Shown in pieces: positions 45,274 through 53,000 of a stretch of 64,000 nucleotides of DNA (position 1 is its first letter; each line of letters begins with the position of its first letter). Location of the stretch: IMG/VR virus record IMGVR_UViG_3300025127_000025, positions 1 through 64,000 of that record; one strand, 5' to 3'. The position numbers and the translations under genes were made by a program. The notes under the pieces were generated by a model. The model was given only the letters and a program-made list of their open reading frames with translations, was not told where the DNA came from and ran no database searches. The DNA is from a virus.

Positions 45274-46950
45274 ATGGGCACAACACGTGATTTCCATGTA
45301 AAAACAGGATTAGTAGTGGATTCTGGCAACGTTACGCTAAGTAACGGAAACCTTCTCGTCAACAGCGGACACGTAGACATCGACAACATCAAGATTGACG
45401 GTCAGACGATATCTACCGTAACAGGCAACGAGGACATCAACATCACTCCCCACGGAACTGGCTCAGTGGTCTTTGCTAAGGTCGACATAAACGGCGGTGC
45501 GATAGACGGGGCTACCATCGCCACATCAGATATCACTGTAGGAAGCAGTAAAACCCTAGACGTATCTGCTGGTACATTGACTCTCGCTAATGACCAAATC
45601 AGCGGTGATAAGGTATCAGGTGGTACAATCGGCACAATCACTATTACAGCGCTCGCTGGTGATTTGAGCCTCGGTGACAACAACATCACCAACGTAGGCG
45701 ACTTGAACGCAGACAGCATAAGCGTCGATGCAGCAGGGACTGGTCTCAATGTGGATTTCAGTGGTGGTAATACCGCTACATCCAAACTGACTCTTGGAGA
45801 CAACCTCGCTGATGCTCTGAACATCACAGAGGGCTCTAACTCATACATGAAGTTTGTAACCACTAACAGCAGTGAGCAAATCGTCTTTGGTAAGAACTCT
45901 ACATTCAACGGCACCACTATCGCTGACTTGGGTACAGTCACCACAGCCAACATAGATGGTGGCTCGATAGATGGTACGACTATTGGTGCTAACAGCGCAG
46001 CAGCGGGTACATTCGCTGCTATTGTAGGTACTACAATCGACGCTTCGACTGACTTCACTGTCGGTAGTACAGTCATCACTGACGACTCGATTGTGATGAC
46101 CCCCTCATCAGGCGACACGCTCAGTATCACCTCAGCCGCAAACGGGGAGTCTACCATCGCCACCGTGGATGGAAGCGGTAGCCTAGCGGCTCACCTGCAT
46201 CTGGATGCAGACGGCGCAATCAACCTCAAGTTCAACTCCAACACTAAGTTGGCCACTGCCACTGACGGTGTCGACATTACCGGTAGCGTGGACATCACTG
46301 GCTCAATTAGCAGTGTGACTAACATTACTGCATTGGGTAATCTGACAACTGCACACGGTAGAATGCGGGAGAGCACTGGCGTGCTAGACAGGGCCGACAT
46401 AGCAGGAACCTCATCTGGAACCCACAAGATAGTGGATATAGACGGCACTAACTTCTACACCAGCGAGACGATTGTCGTGACTGAGGTCTCTGGTAGGTCT
46501 AAACTACCCTCTGCCACGGGAGGTGCTGGTGCTGTCTTCGGCACGAATGCAGTCAACGTGGGCAACGTCGATATCCTATCACTGGCTCTAGGTGACATTA
46601 GTAGCACTACTAATGGCTCCAGCCTTGACATATTCCATGCGGCAGAGGCCTTTTGCGCAATGAGCATACAAACGGATGGCACCAACGGGGACATAGTCAA
46701 GAGAGTCATAAACAAGATATACGGCTATGTGAATGCTAGTGGTCAGGTAGAGACGATTCTTGAGCATGAGTCCGGCGACATCGAACTCGGAAGATTCGTA
46801 TGGATGATTGACGAGGACAGAGCGGGCAGCACTGAGGACTGCATGACTCTGGTCTTCCAATACACATCGAAGTACACTCACACCAGCAATGACAAGACCA
46901 CTTACTCCGTCAACGTAAATGGACTGTCAATGGGAGGAGCAGGTGGTTGA
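45274..46950 (+). CDS. Tail fibre protein 2
   Basis: A 558-residue fibre with AGGTGA before ATG 45274. The N-terminus TTRDFHVKTGLVVDSGN is nearly the same as in fibre 4 (TKRDFVVKNGLVV), suggesting a shared attachment site. The shaft is built of GSxDITGSI-type and GGxIDGxTIG-type short repeats, with INITPHGTGSVVFAK near residue 50. The C-terminal ~170 residues are a separate knob (HKIVDIDGTNFYTSET, later RAGSTEDCMTLVFQYTSKY). Function: adhesion, inferred. Confidence 0.78.
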   Translation: MGTTRDFHVKTGLVVDSGNVTLSNGNLLVNSGHVDIDNIKIDGQTISTVTGNEDINITPHGTGSVVFAKVDINGGAIDGATIATSDITVGSSKTLDVSAGTLTLANDQISGDKVSGGTIGTITITALAGDLSLGDNNITNVGDLNADSISVDAAGTGLNVDFSGGNTATSKLTLGDNLADALNITEGSNSYMKFVTTNSSEQIVFGKNSTFNGTTIADLGTVTTANIDGGSIDGTTIGANSAAAGTFAAIVGTTIDASTDFTVGSTVITDDSIVMTPSSGDTLSITSAANGESTIATVDGSGSLAAHLHLDADGAINLKFNSNTKLATATDGVDITGSVDITGSISSVTNITALGNLTTAHGRMRESTGVLDRADIAGTSSGTHKIVDIDGTNFYTSETIVVTEVSGRSKLPSATGGAGAVFGTNAVNVGNVDILSLALGDISSTTNGSSLDIFHAAEAFCAMSIQTDGTNGDIVKRVINKIYGYVNASGQVETILEHESGDIELGRFVWMIDEDRAGSTEDCMTLVFQYTSKYTHTSNDKTTYSVNVNGLSMGGAGG

Positions 46951-46951
46951 T

Positions 46952-49231
46952 ATGGGTAATCCGGGCCCCGCCAACAATGCTTCGTCACCCAGCCCCTCAA
47001 GGGCGAAGGCCTTCAATGCCATACAAGTCGCTAAGGGTAGCGCCACGACCAACGCTCAATTCCTCATTGGTTCCCTACAGTTCTCCACGGGCTCTCCGGG
47101 CTCCTTCGCTGTTGGAGACCACATCTCAGCGACAGGCATACAGAAGGGGACTAAAGTCACACAGATAGACAGCAACGACATATACATCAGCAGGCCACTG
47201 GACGGCACACTAGCAAGTGGGGCCACTGTCACCATACTGAGTGAGCGAAGGGCTGCCACGGGCGGTCCCGCTGCCTTCGAGTTGAAGGCTGGCACTGGGA
47301 TATCCATAGCGGCTGATGCTCAGAACGCCACTGGTGCCTCGATACTACAAATCACCGCATCCGGTGGTGGTACTGCATCGGCTCTAGCCGCTGATGACCT
47401 GACTGCTGGAGACGCTGCTGTGACTCTGGCTACCACCACTGGAAACATCACGATTGATGCTCAGGCTAGTGACAGCGACATCATCTTCAAGGGAACTGAT
47501 GGGGGTAGCGATACCACGTTCCTGACACTTGATGGTAGCGAGGAAGGCAAGGCTATCTTCAACGCAGACGTCACGGTTGGTGACGACCTCACCCTCCTGT
47601 CTGATGCCGCTGTGCTAGGGTTCGGTGCTGACACCGACGTCACACTCACACACGTTGCTGACACAGGACTGCTACTGAATGCGGCAATGGAACTCCAGTT
47701 CAGGGACTCTGGACTCAAAATACACTCGACGACCAACGGTCAGTTGGACATAGATGCTGATGGTAACGTGGATATAGCCTCGGCTGTAACTGCTCTTTCA
47801 GGGACAACAGGGATAGCGCTAGTTTCGCCATCAATAGTTCTTGGTAATACAACCAGTGCTAGTACAGTCGTAGAAATCAAAGACGAGGTGAATGATGCGA
47901 ACTCCGCAGAATTGAAGTTCGTGAAGGACAAGGGTGCCGCTGGTGCTGACGGCGATGACATTGGTAAGATTACCTTCGTAGGGGACGACGCGGCACAGGC
48001 CCAGACCTCCTTCGGGCAGATTCTCGTTGAGGTATCGGAGGCAGATAACTCAGATGAGGCAGGAAAGATGTCCTTGCTAGTCGCTGAGAGCGATGGCACC
48101 GACACAGCGCTTACAGCAGGACTGGTCCTTGAGGGGCAACACGCTACGGATGGCGTCGTCGACGTCACGATAGGTGCGGGCTCAGGCTCAGTCACCACTA
48201 TTGCCGGTAATCTTACTGTAAACGGCACAACCACCACAATCTCCAGCACCACATTAGAGGTAACCGATGACCTGATTACCGTATCGAAGGGCAACGACTC
48301 AATCGCCAACGCAGACGGTAGTGGAATGGAGATAGACGCAACTGGTGCTACTAACATCCACTGGAAGTACGTGCACGCTAGAACAGCGCTTCAGTCAAAC
48401 GTGGACATAGACTTGGCTACCACGAGCGAGACTCTCAAGATTGCAGGCACGGATGTGCTAAGCAACAATACCCTTGGAAGTGGCGTCGTTACATCGAGCC
48501 TCACGACCGTCGGTGCCTTGGACTCAGGCTCCATAACATCGGGCTTTGGTAACATAAACAACGGCTCCTCTACCATTACGACGACAGGCGCCATCACTGG
48601 TGGTTCCCTCGTGGCAGATAACATCACCATCGATGGTAACACGATATCCAGCACTGACAGCAACGGTGACATCACACTCACACCAAACGGAACAGGGGAA
48701 GTCAACATCGCTGCTGGTAACCTCAACTACGCATCTACCGCTGTTACATCAACAGGGGCGGAACTCAACCTATTGGATGGCTCAAGCGCGGGAACCGTGG
48801 TCAACAGCAAGGCTGTCATCTACAGCAGCGCTGGACAAGTCCTTGGAAGCACAATAAGCGTTGATGCTGTAGCAGTGTTGGACACAGCCACTGCAAACTC
48901 GCAATCAGTTGCCAATAGTGCAACCCAGACTGTGCTCTCTTATGCATATGGTACATTTAGAACTGCTAAGTTCATCTATCAGATAACTGATGGCACTGAC
49001 TTTGAGAGCGGTGAGATACTTGTAAATTACAAAGGGGCCTCTGCACCATCAGCAAGCAGTGACATCTATCTAACACACTACGGGATTGTATCAACCAAAT
49101 CAGGTAACGCTGCCCTAGTATCTTGGGACGCTGTGAAAGATGGAACTGATATATCTCTACAATTTACAAACAGCACTGGGGGCACGGTTTCGTACTCCTA
49201 CGACGTAGTTACAACTCAAGTAATCAAATGA
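46952..49231 (+). CDS. Tail fibre protein 3
   Basis: A 759-residue fibre. ATG 46952 directly follows the previous stop; the in-frame upstream ATG 46919 lies in the preceding gene. Residues ~30-100 include FAVGDHISATGIQKGTKVTQ, resembling the module duplicated in the giant protein. The shaft has NLTVNGTTTTISSTTLEVTD (about 48210-48262), the same block as in fibre 1. The last ~110 residues (TVLSYAYGTFRTAKFIYQIT, then YLTHYGIVSTKSGN) resemble the terminal knob of many cyanophage and marine phage fibres. Paralogy among fibres 1-4 is evident. Confidence 0.78.
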   Translation: MGNPGPANNASSPSPSRAKAFNAIQVAKGSATTNAQFLIGSLQFSTGSPGSFAVGDHISATGIQKGTKVTQIDSNDIYISRPLDGTLASGATVTILSERRAATGGPAAFELKAGTGISIAADAQNATGASILQITASGGGTASALAADDLTAGDAAVTLATTTGNITIDAQASDSDIIFKGTDGGSDTTFLTLDGSEEGKAIFNADVTVGDDLTLLSDAAVLGFGADTDVTLTHVADTGLLLNAAMELQFRDSGLKIHSTTNGQLDIDADGNVDIASAVTALSGTTGIALVSPSIVLGNTTSASTVVEIKDEVNDANSAELKFVKDKGAAGADGDDIGKITFVGDDAAQAQTSFGQILVEVSEADNSDEAGKMSLLVAESDGTDTALTAGLVLEGQHATDGVVDVTIGAGSGSVTTIAGNLTVNGTTTTISSTTLEVTDDLITVSKGNDSIANADGSGMEIDATGATNIHWKYVHARTALQSNVDIDLATTSETLKIAGTDVLSNNTLGSGVVTSSLTTVGALDSGSITSGFGNINNGSSTITTTGAITGGSLVADNITIDGNTISSTDSNGDITLTPNGTGEVNIAAGNLNYASTAVTSTGAELNLLDGSSAGTVVNSKAVIYSSAGQVLGSTISVDAVAVLDTATANSQSVANSATQTVLSYAYGTFRTAKFIYQITDGTDFESGEILVNYKGASAPSASSDIYLTHYGIVSTKSGNAALVSWDAVKDGTDISLQFTNSTGGTVSYSYDVVTTQVIK

Positions 49232-49256
49232 TGGACAGTGAAATCATGGTGGAACA

Positions 49257-51392
49257 ATGGCAACGAAGAGGGACTTTGTAGTAAAGAACGGGCTTGTGGT
49301 TACCGAGGACATAGAACTCGGACACGCATCTGACACGACGATAGCAAGAGCAAGCGCTGGGCAAATAACAGTAGAGGGCACAGCAGTGGTGCTTGCTGGT
49401 AGTGCAAGTCACGACGGCTTCTCCGACTTCGTTGCTAACGAACACATAGACCATAGTGGTGTTTCGATAACTGCTGGTAATGGGTTGACTGGTGGAGGCA
49501 CTATCGCTTCTACTAGAACTCTAACAGTAGGAGCAGGGACTGGTGTGACTGTCAATGCAAATGATGTAGCGATAGGCCAAGCAGTTGGTACTTCAGATGA
49601 TGTGACATTTGCAACAGTAACGCTTGCTAGTGACCTAATTCATTCAGGTGATACTAACAACAAAATCGCATTTGGCACAGATACACAGTCTTTCCAAACA
49701 GGAGGAACTGCTAGGTTCAATATCAGTGATTCAGGATTGCAGATTGGAAGTGGGGCTAGGGTTACTACAATCAACACTTCTTTCTCCGACAATGACACTT
49801 CCCTGATGACTTCGGCAGCCATCAATGACAGAATAGAATCCTTCGGCTACATCACTTCTCAAATGACATTCGTTCTAGAGGATGATGATGGAACTGAGGT
49901 TTCTATATCAAACGCTGAAGAGATTAAGTTCCACAGTGGAGACACAAGTGTAGACATCAACTACTCTGATATATCTCCGGGTTCAGACGCAGACCCATTC
50001 GACTTGGATTTCAGAACATTACACGCTCCTTATCTAAGGACAAGTGATGATAGGGATTTTGCTCCTGAAGACTTAGACAATACAATTAGAGAACTATCAG
50101 GAAGATTCTCAACAAAAACAGGAATAGAGGATGGTTCTTCTACGGGTGCATCTGACTACGTTGATGCCTTGGTGCTAGATACATTTACAGGACATTCAGG
50201 TGGAGATGCAAACCTATTGGCATTCGCTAAGAACAGCACAAAGAGAATCTATCACTACCGAGCAGACCAAGACGATACGAATTGGGGAACTGCTTCTACT
50301 ATTGCATATACAAGTGACATTGCAGACCTAACAGTATCAGACTTAGCCGCAGCCGCAGTAGTAACAGAATCAGAGGGTATTGGCTCAAACGACAATGACA
50401 CTACACTACCCACATCTGCTGCTGTGAAGGACTATGTGGATAGCAATGCAGGTGGTGCTTCTGCTATTGGTGATTTATCTGATGCAATTACAACTGCTAC
50501 TTCTAACATAGGATTAGGTAGTGGTGCTTTAGATTCTTTAGCATCGGGTGGAAACTTTAACACGGCATTAGGAATTAATGCAGGTACAACAGTCAGTACA
50601 GGAACTATGAACGTAATGGTAGGGTTAAATGCAGGTCAATATATTAGTTCGGGTGGTAGTAATATTGCTATTGGAAAGGGTGCAATAGAAAGAGGCTCAA
50701 CAGAAAATAACAATTTAGCAATTGGACCGCAAGCGATGGGTGGTGCTTACGGGCAAAGTGCAACAGGGGCATACAATGTAGCAATAGGAAGCGATACTAT
50801 GAGATATGGTTCACAAGCAAACGGTAGCGGTAATATTGGTATTGGGTATAAAGCAATTTATGGTAGTAATGGTAATAGTAGTGGGGCTAATTATAACATA
50901 GGAATTGGTTATGGAGCATTGGAGGTAATTACAACAGGTGATAAAAATATCATAATAGGTTATGATGCTGGTGATAATATTACAACTGGTTCTAACAACC
51001 TTGTGATTGGTGACTTCCAAGTTGATACCGCAACAGGCGATGACCAGATTATCATAGGTAGTGGTGATGGTGGAGTAACTTGGTTGAAGGGAGATGCAAA
51101 CGGAATAAAGGCTCTCAAGATTAAGGTGAAGGCGGTAAGCAGTAACACTACACTCACAGATGCTCAATCCGGCTCATACGTCTACTGGACGGCAGGTACA
51201 CTAACCCTACCTGCAACAGCAGAGTCGGGACAGCAATATACAATCATCAACAATACTGGTGGTTCAGCAACACCCTCACTTGGTACATCAAACGCAATAG
51301 CATCAGGATGGACTTCTCATGCTGCTATGTCTGATGAGACTGCTAGAACCTATGTGGCTGTAGCCACTAACACTTGGATATACATTGGGTGA
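49257..51392 (+). CDS. Tail fibre protein 4 with IG-type repeats
   Basis: A 711-residue fibre with the same N-terminus as fibre 2. Residues ~60-90 include NGLTGGGTIASTRTLTVGAGTGVTV, and residues ~410-620 hold short repeats of the form (N)IxIGxxAxxxGxTxxNNxxIG (for example NIGIGYGALEVITTGDKN), the pattern of beta-helical fibre or head-type repeats of trimeric adhesins. The section 49470-51000 is clearly more AT-rich than the flanking fibre genes. The end is a small beta domain (SGSYVYWTAGTLTLPATAESGQQYTII) typical of phage fibre termini. Confidence 0.78.
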   Translation: MATKRDFVVKNGLVVTEDIELGHASDTTIARASAGQITVEGTAVVLAGSASHDGFSDFVANEHIDHSGVSITAGNGLTGGGTIASTRTLTVGAGTGVTVNANDVAIGQAVGTSDDVTFATVTLASDLIHSGDTNNKIAFGTDTQSFQTGGTARFNISDSGLQIGSGARVTTINTSFSDNDTSLMTSAAINDRIESFGYITSQMTFVLEDDDGTEVSISNAEEIKFHSGDTSVDINYSDISPGSDADPFDLDFRTLHAPYLRTSDDRDFAPEDLDNTIRELSGRFSTKTGIEDGSSTGASDYVDALVLDTFTGHSGGDANLLAFAKNSTKRIYHYRADQDDTNWGTASTIAYTSDIADLTVSDLAAAAVVTESEGIGSNDNDTTLPTSAAVKDYVDSNAGGASAIGDLSDAITTATSNIGLGSGALDSLASGGNFNTALGINAGTTVSTGTMNVMVGLNAGQYISSGGSNIAIGKGAIERGSTENNNLAIGPQAMGGAYGQSATGAYNVAIGSDTMRYGSQANGSGNIGIGYKAIYGSNGNSSGANYNIGIGYGALEVITTGDKNIIIGYDAGDNITTGSNNLVIGDFQVDTATGDDQIIIGSGDGGVTWLKGDANGIKALKIKVKAVSSNTTLTDAQSGSYVYWTAGTLTLPATAESGQQYTIINNTGGSATPSLGTSNAIASGWTSHAAMSDETARTYVAVATNTWIYIG

Positions 51393-51397
51393 TTGAG

Positions 51398-52000
51398 ATG
51401 GCTTCGATAATGATAGGTGTCGCTGGTGTCGCACAGCAACTGAAAACTGCAAATGCTACTTCCTCTGCACCAACTGATGCAAGGGTACAAAATTACGCCC
51501 CCGGCGGAAGCGGTAATAACAGCGCAGTTCTCATAGGGGAGAGAGAAACCTTCACTAATCCTTTTGATTACACAGGTGCGTTTAGTAGCACAATAAGTAG
51601 TACCCCTGCTCATGTTCTTACTGTAGAGTCGGAAGTATTACTCACTTCATATACTGATAACGCAGCAGCCGCAACCATAGAGTTTGGAGGTTACTGTAAT
51701 ACTGCCGCAACGGGATGCACATTTGCATGGGATGTATCAATAGACTCCCAATCATTGTCAAATGGTAATAGCGCAGCAATTATTGGTACTGCAAGCACTG
51801 CTCAAAACTCACTTGCTATGGGAGCAGGTGTGGGTGACGGTGTTGGAGAAAAATTACAGATAACGTGGGGTGGTAGCAAAAGCGGGTTTGTTATGCCAGC
51901 CAACAACGACTCTGTTCAGGTTACTGTAAGTTGTACCATAACCAATTCCGCAGGTAGTGATAGTGATTCAGTGATTTACAAAATAAACTTTAGTGCATGA
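51398..52000 (+). CDS. Small beta-rich virion protein at end of fibre cluster
   Basis: A 200-residue protein; ATG 51398 has GGGTGA upstream, and an in-frame ATG at 51374 inside the previous gene is less likely. Two strands-rich halves: FDYTGAFSSTISSTPAHVLTV, EVLLTSYTDNAAAATIEFGGY and VQVTVSCTITNS. It looks like a jelly-roll or Ig-like domain and follows the fibre genes, so it may be a fibre tip or accessory adhesin. Confidence 0.65.
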   Translation: MASIMIGVAGVAQQLKTANATSSAPTDARVQNYAPGGSGNNSAVLIGERETFTNPFDYTGAFSSTISSTPAHVLTVESEVLLTSYTDNAAAATIEFGGYCNTAATGCTFAWDVSIDSQSLSNGNSAAIIGTASTAQNSLAMGAGVGDGVGEKLQITWGGSKSGFVMPANNDSVQVTVSCTITNSAGSDSDSVIYKINFSA

Positions 52001-52035
52001 TAATATTTAATAAAGAAAAATATGGAGGAAAAGAT

Positions 52036-52353
52036 ATGGCGTTGAAGGTGGAGTATGAGACTGAGTTTGGAATAACATGTGATTACGCATATTGTGTTAT
52101 AGACGAAGCGTATATGTTAAAGAAGACGGAGTTGGGAGAAGACGGCGATAAAGTAAATACCTTTTTTGTTAAATACAAAGGTAAAGTATACACCAGTGAT
52201 GATGCTTACGAACAGAGTGCATCAGCAATTAGCCATTTCAGTCATGCTCTTGAATTGGACACTGCCAACGCTAAGACTCAGTATAACTTACTCAAGCAGT
52301 GCTACCTGCATCTGAAGACCCAAGAGGGCTTCACTGATGCTGTGGATTGCTAG
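52036..52353 (+). CDS. Last + strand gene, small protein of unknown function
   Basis: A 105-residue protein. ATG 52036 is preceded by GGAGG at 52024-52028; an in-frame ATG at 51997 overlaps the previous stop but lacks a good ribosome site. The sequence has an N-terminal beta/aromatic part (VEYETEFGITCDYAYCVID) and a helical C-terminal part (AISHFSHALELD and YNLLKQCYLHLKTQEGF). It is AT-rich compared with its neighbours. It ends in a 4-bp overlap with a gene on the opposite strand. Small proteins of this type occur next to fibres in marine phages; I do not recognise a function. Confidence 0.65.
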   Translation: MALKVEYETEFGITCDYAYCVIDEAYMLKKTELGEDGDKVNTFFVKYKGKVYTSDDAYEQSASAISHFSHALELDTANAKTQYNLLKQCYLHLKTQEGFTDAVDC

Positions 52354-52427
52354 ATTAAGAACACTTTACTCGCAATCCAGTGCCAGAAGCGTGAGTACTG
52401 AAGACCCTCTATGTCATCCTCAGTCAT
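52350..52427 (-). CDS. Candidate 25-aa micro-protein at the module junction
   Basis: An open frame of 25 codons on the - strand beginning MTEDDIEGLQ, with GGAGGAAAT upstream. Its ATG overlaps the stop of the micro-frame before it as ATGA, and its end overlaps the + strand stop in CTAG. The chain of overlaps and the ribosome site support translation; coding is not proven at this length. Confidence 0.4.
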   Translation of the reverse strand: MTEDDIEGLQYSRFWHWIASKVFLI

Positions 52428-52501
52428 ATTTCCTCCCAGTCTTCGAATATCTCTGTTATGCACCTGATGAACATCTTGCAGGTAGTAAATGGTCTAGTCA
52501 T
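52424..52501 (-). CDS. Candidate 25-aa Cys-containing micro-protein
   Basis: An open frame of 25 codons on the - strand beginning MTRPFTTCKM, one base after the stop of the 91-aa gene, with GGGGGTGT just upstream. Its stop overlaps the next micro-frame's start as ATGA. Residues include two Cys and an acidic end. It fills the space between definite genes. Confidence 0.4.
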   Translation of the reverse strand: MTRPFTTCKMFIRCITEIFEDWEEI

Positions 52502-52502
52502 A

Positions 52503-52778
52503 TCACACCCCCTTCTTCATTTCACGCATCTGCTGCGCAGCGAATCTTATCTTCTGAGTGCTGTGAAGAGTCCAGAACGAGTCTTTGGGAACTTTGAATT
52601 CGGCCTCTATTAGACGGCACAACTCATATCTAGAACTGGTTCTCAAGTCCTCGTCTATGGGTAGACCCAGTACGTTGCTCACTTCTTCCTCAGTATATTC
52701 TACACGTCTGTCTAGCCATACATAGACGTAGCCCATTATTGACATTAATTTACGAGCCAGCCAACGAAACAATACCAC
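52503..52778 (-). CDS. 91-aa protein, unknown function, last full gene of replication side
   Basis: A 91-residue protein on the - strand. The GTG at 52778 fits a leaderless start: a TATA-like GTTAAATAAC is centred 27-28 bases upstream. ATG 52745 and 52736 are shorter alternatives without clear ribosome sites. The N-terminus is hydrophobic and basic (VLFRWLARKLMSIMGYVYVWL), possibly a membrane or amphipathic helix. The rest is helical and charged (EEEVSNVLGLPIDEDLRTSSRYELCRLIEAEF). No family is recognised. Confidence 0.55.
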   Translation of the reverse strand: MVLFRWLARKLMSIMGYVYVWLDRRVEYTEEEVSNVLGLPIDEDLRTSSRYELCRLIEAEFKVPKDSFWTLHSTQKIRFAAQQMREMKKGV

Positions 52779-52800
52779 GGTGTAGAAAGCACATCAAGTA

Positions 52801-52810
52801 GTTATTTAAC
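52801..52810 (-). promoter_or_regulatory. Candidate archaeal TATA box for 91-aa gene
   Basis: GTTAAATAAC on the - strand lies in a short AT-rich spacer and is centred about 27 bases upstream of the GTG at 52778, the usual TATA-to-start distance for leaderless archaeal transcripts. The box is itself palindromic. This is one of only two real spacers on the - strand. Confidence 0.4.
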
Positions 52811-52811
52811 A

Positions 52812-53000
52812 TTACCATGATTTGTTTCGTTTGAACACTGAGTCTTGCCAAAAATGGCCACACTCCTTACACTGCCAGAGTTGTATTCTGCTTTTCCTAT
52901 CCTCATTTTTATGGTACTTAGCAGTCAATCTATGGGGCACGTGAGTGTGATTGCAATTTCTACATTTCACCTCAAGTCGTTTCATCAATCTGCCCATCAT
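52812..53000 (-). CDS. Zinc-ribbon protein downstream of chaperonin
   Basis: A 62-residue protein whose ATG overlaps the chaperonin stop (ATGA). It has CRNC at C13 and C16 and CKEC at C44 and C47 with a Trp/His-rich core, a compact zinc ribbon similar in layout to TFIIB/TFIIS-type ribbons. It may bind nucleic acid or a transcription component. An N-terminal Met at position 2 or 6 could also be used. Confidence 0.7.
   Translation of the reverse strand: MMGRLMKRLEVKCRNCNHTHVPHRLTAKYHKNEDRKSRIQLWQCKECGHFWQDSVFKRNKSW

Noticed and set aside
45402-46163. Open - strand frame of 253 codons across fibre 2, and similar ones at 47740-48357 and 32516-33184
   Set aside because: They arise from codon bias in Thr/Ser/Gly-rich fibre genes; the products are Val/Pro/Ser-rich and resemble no protein.
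51997-52035. TATA-like AT-rich sequence before the last + strand gene as a promoter
   Set aside because: The spacing would put the start downstream of the GGAGG ribosome site, so box and ribosome site conflict; the AT richness fits the gene's overall composition.
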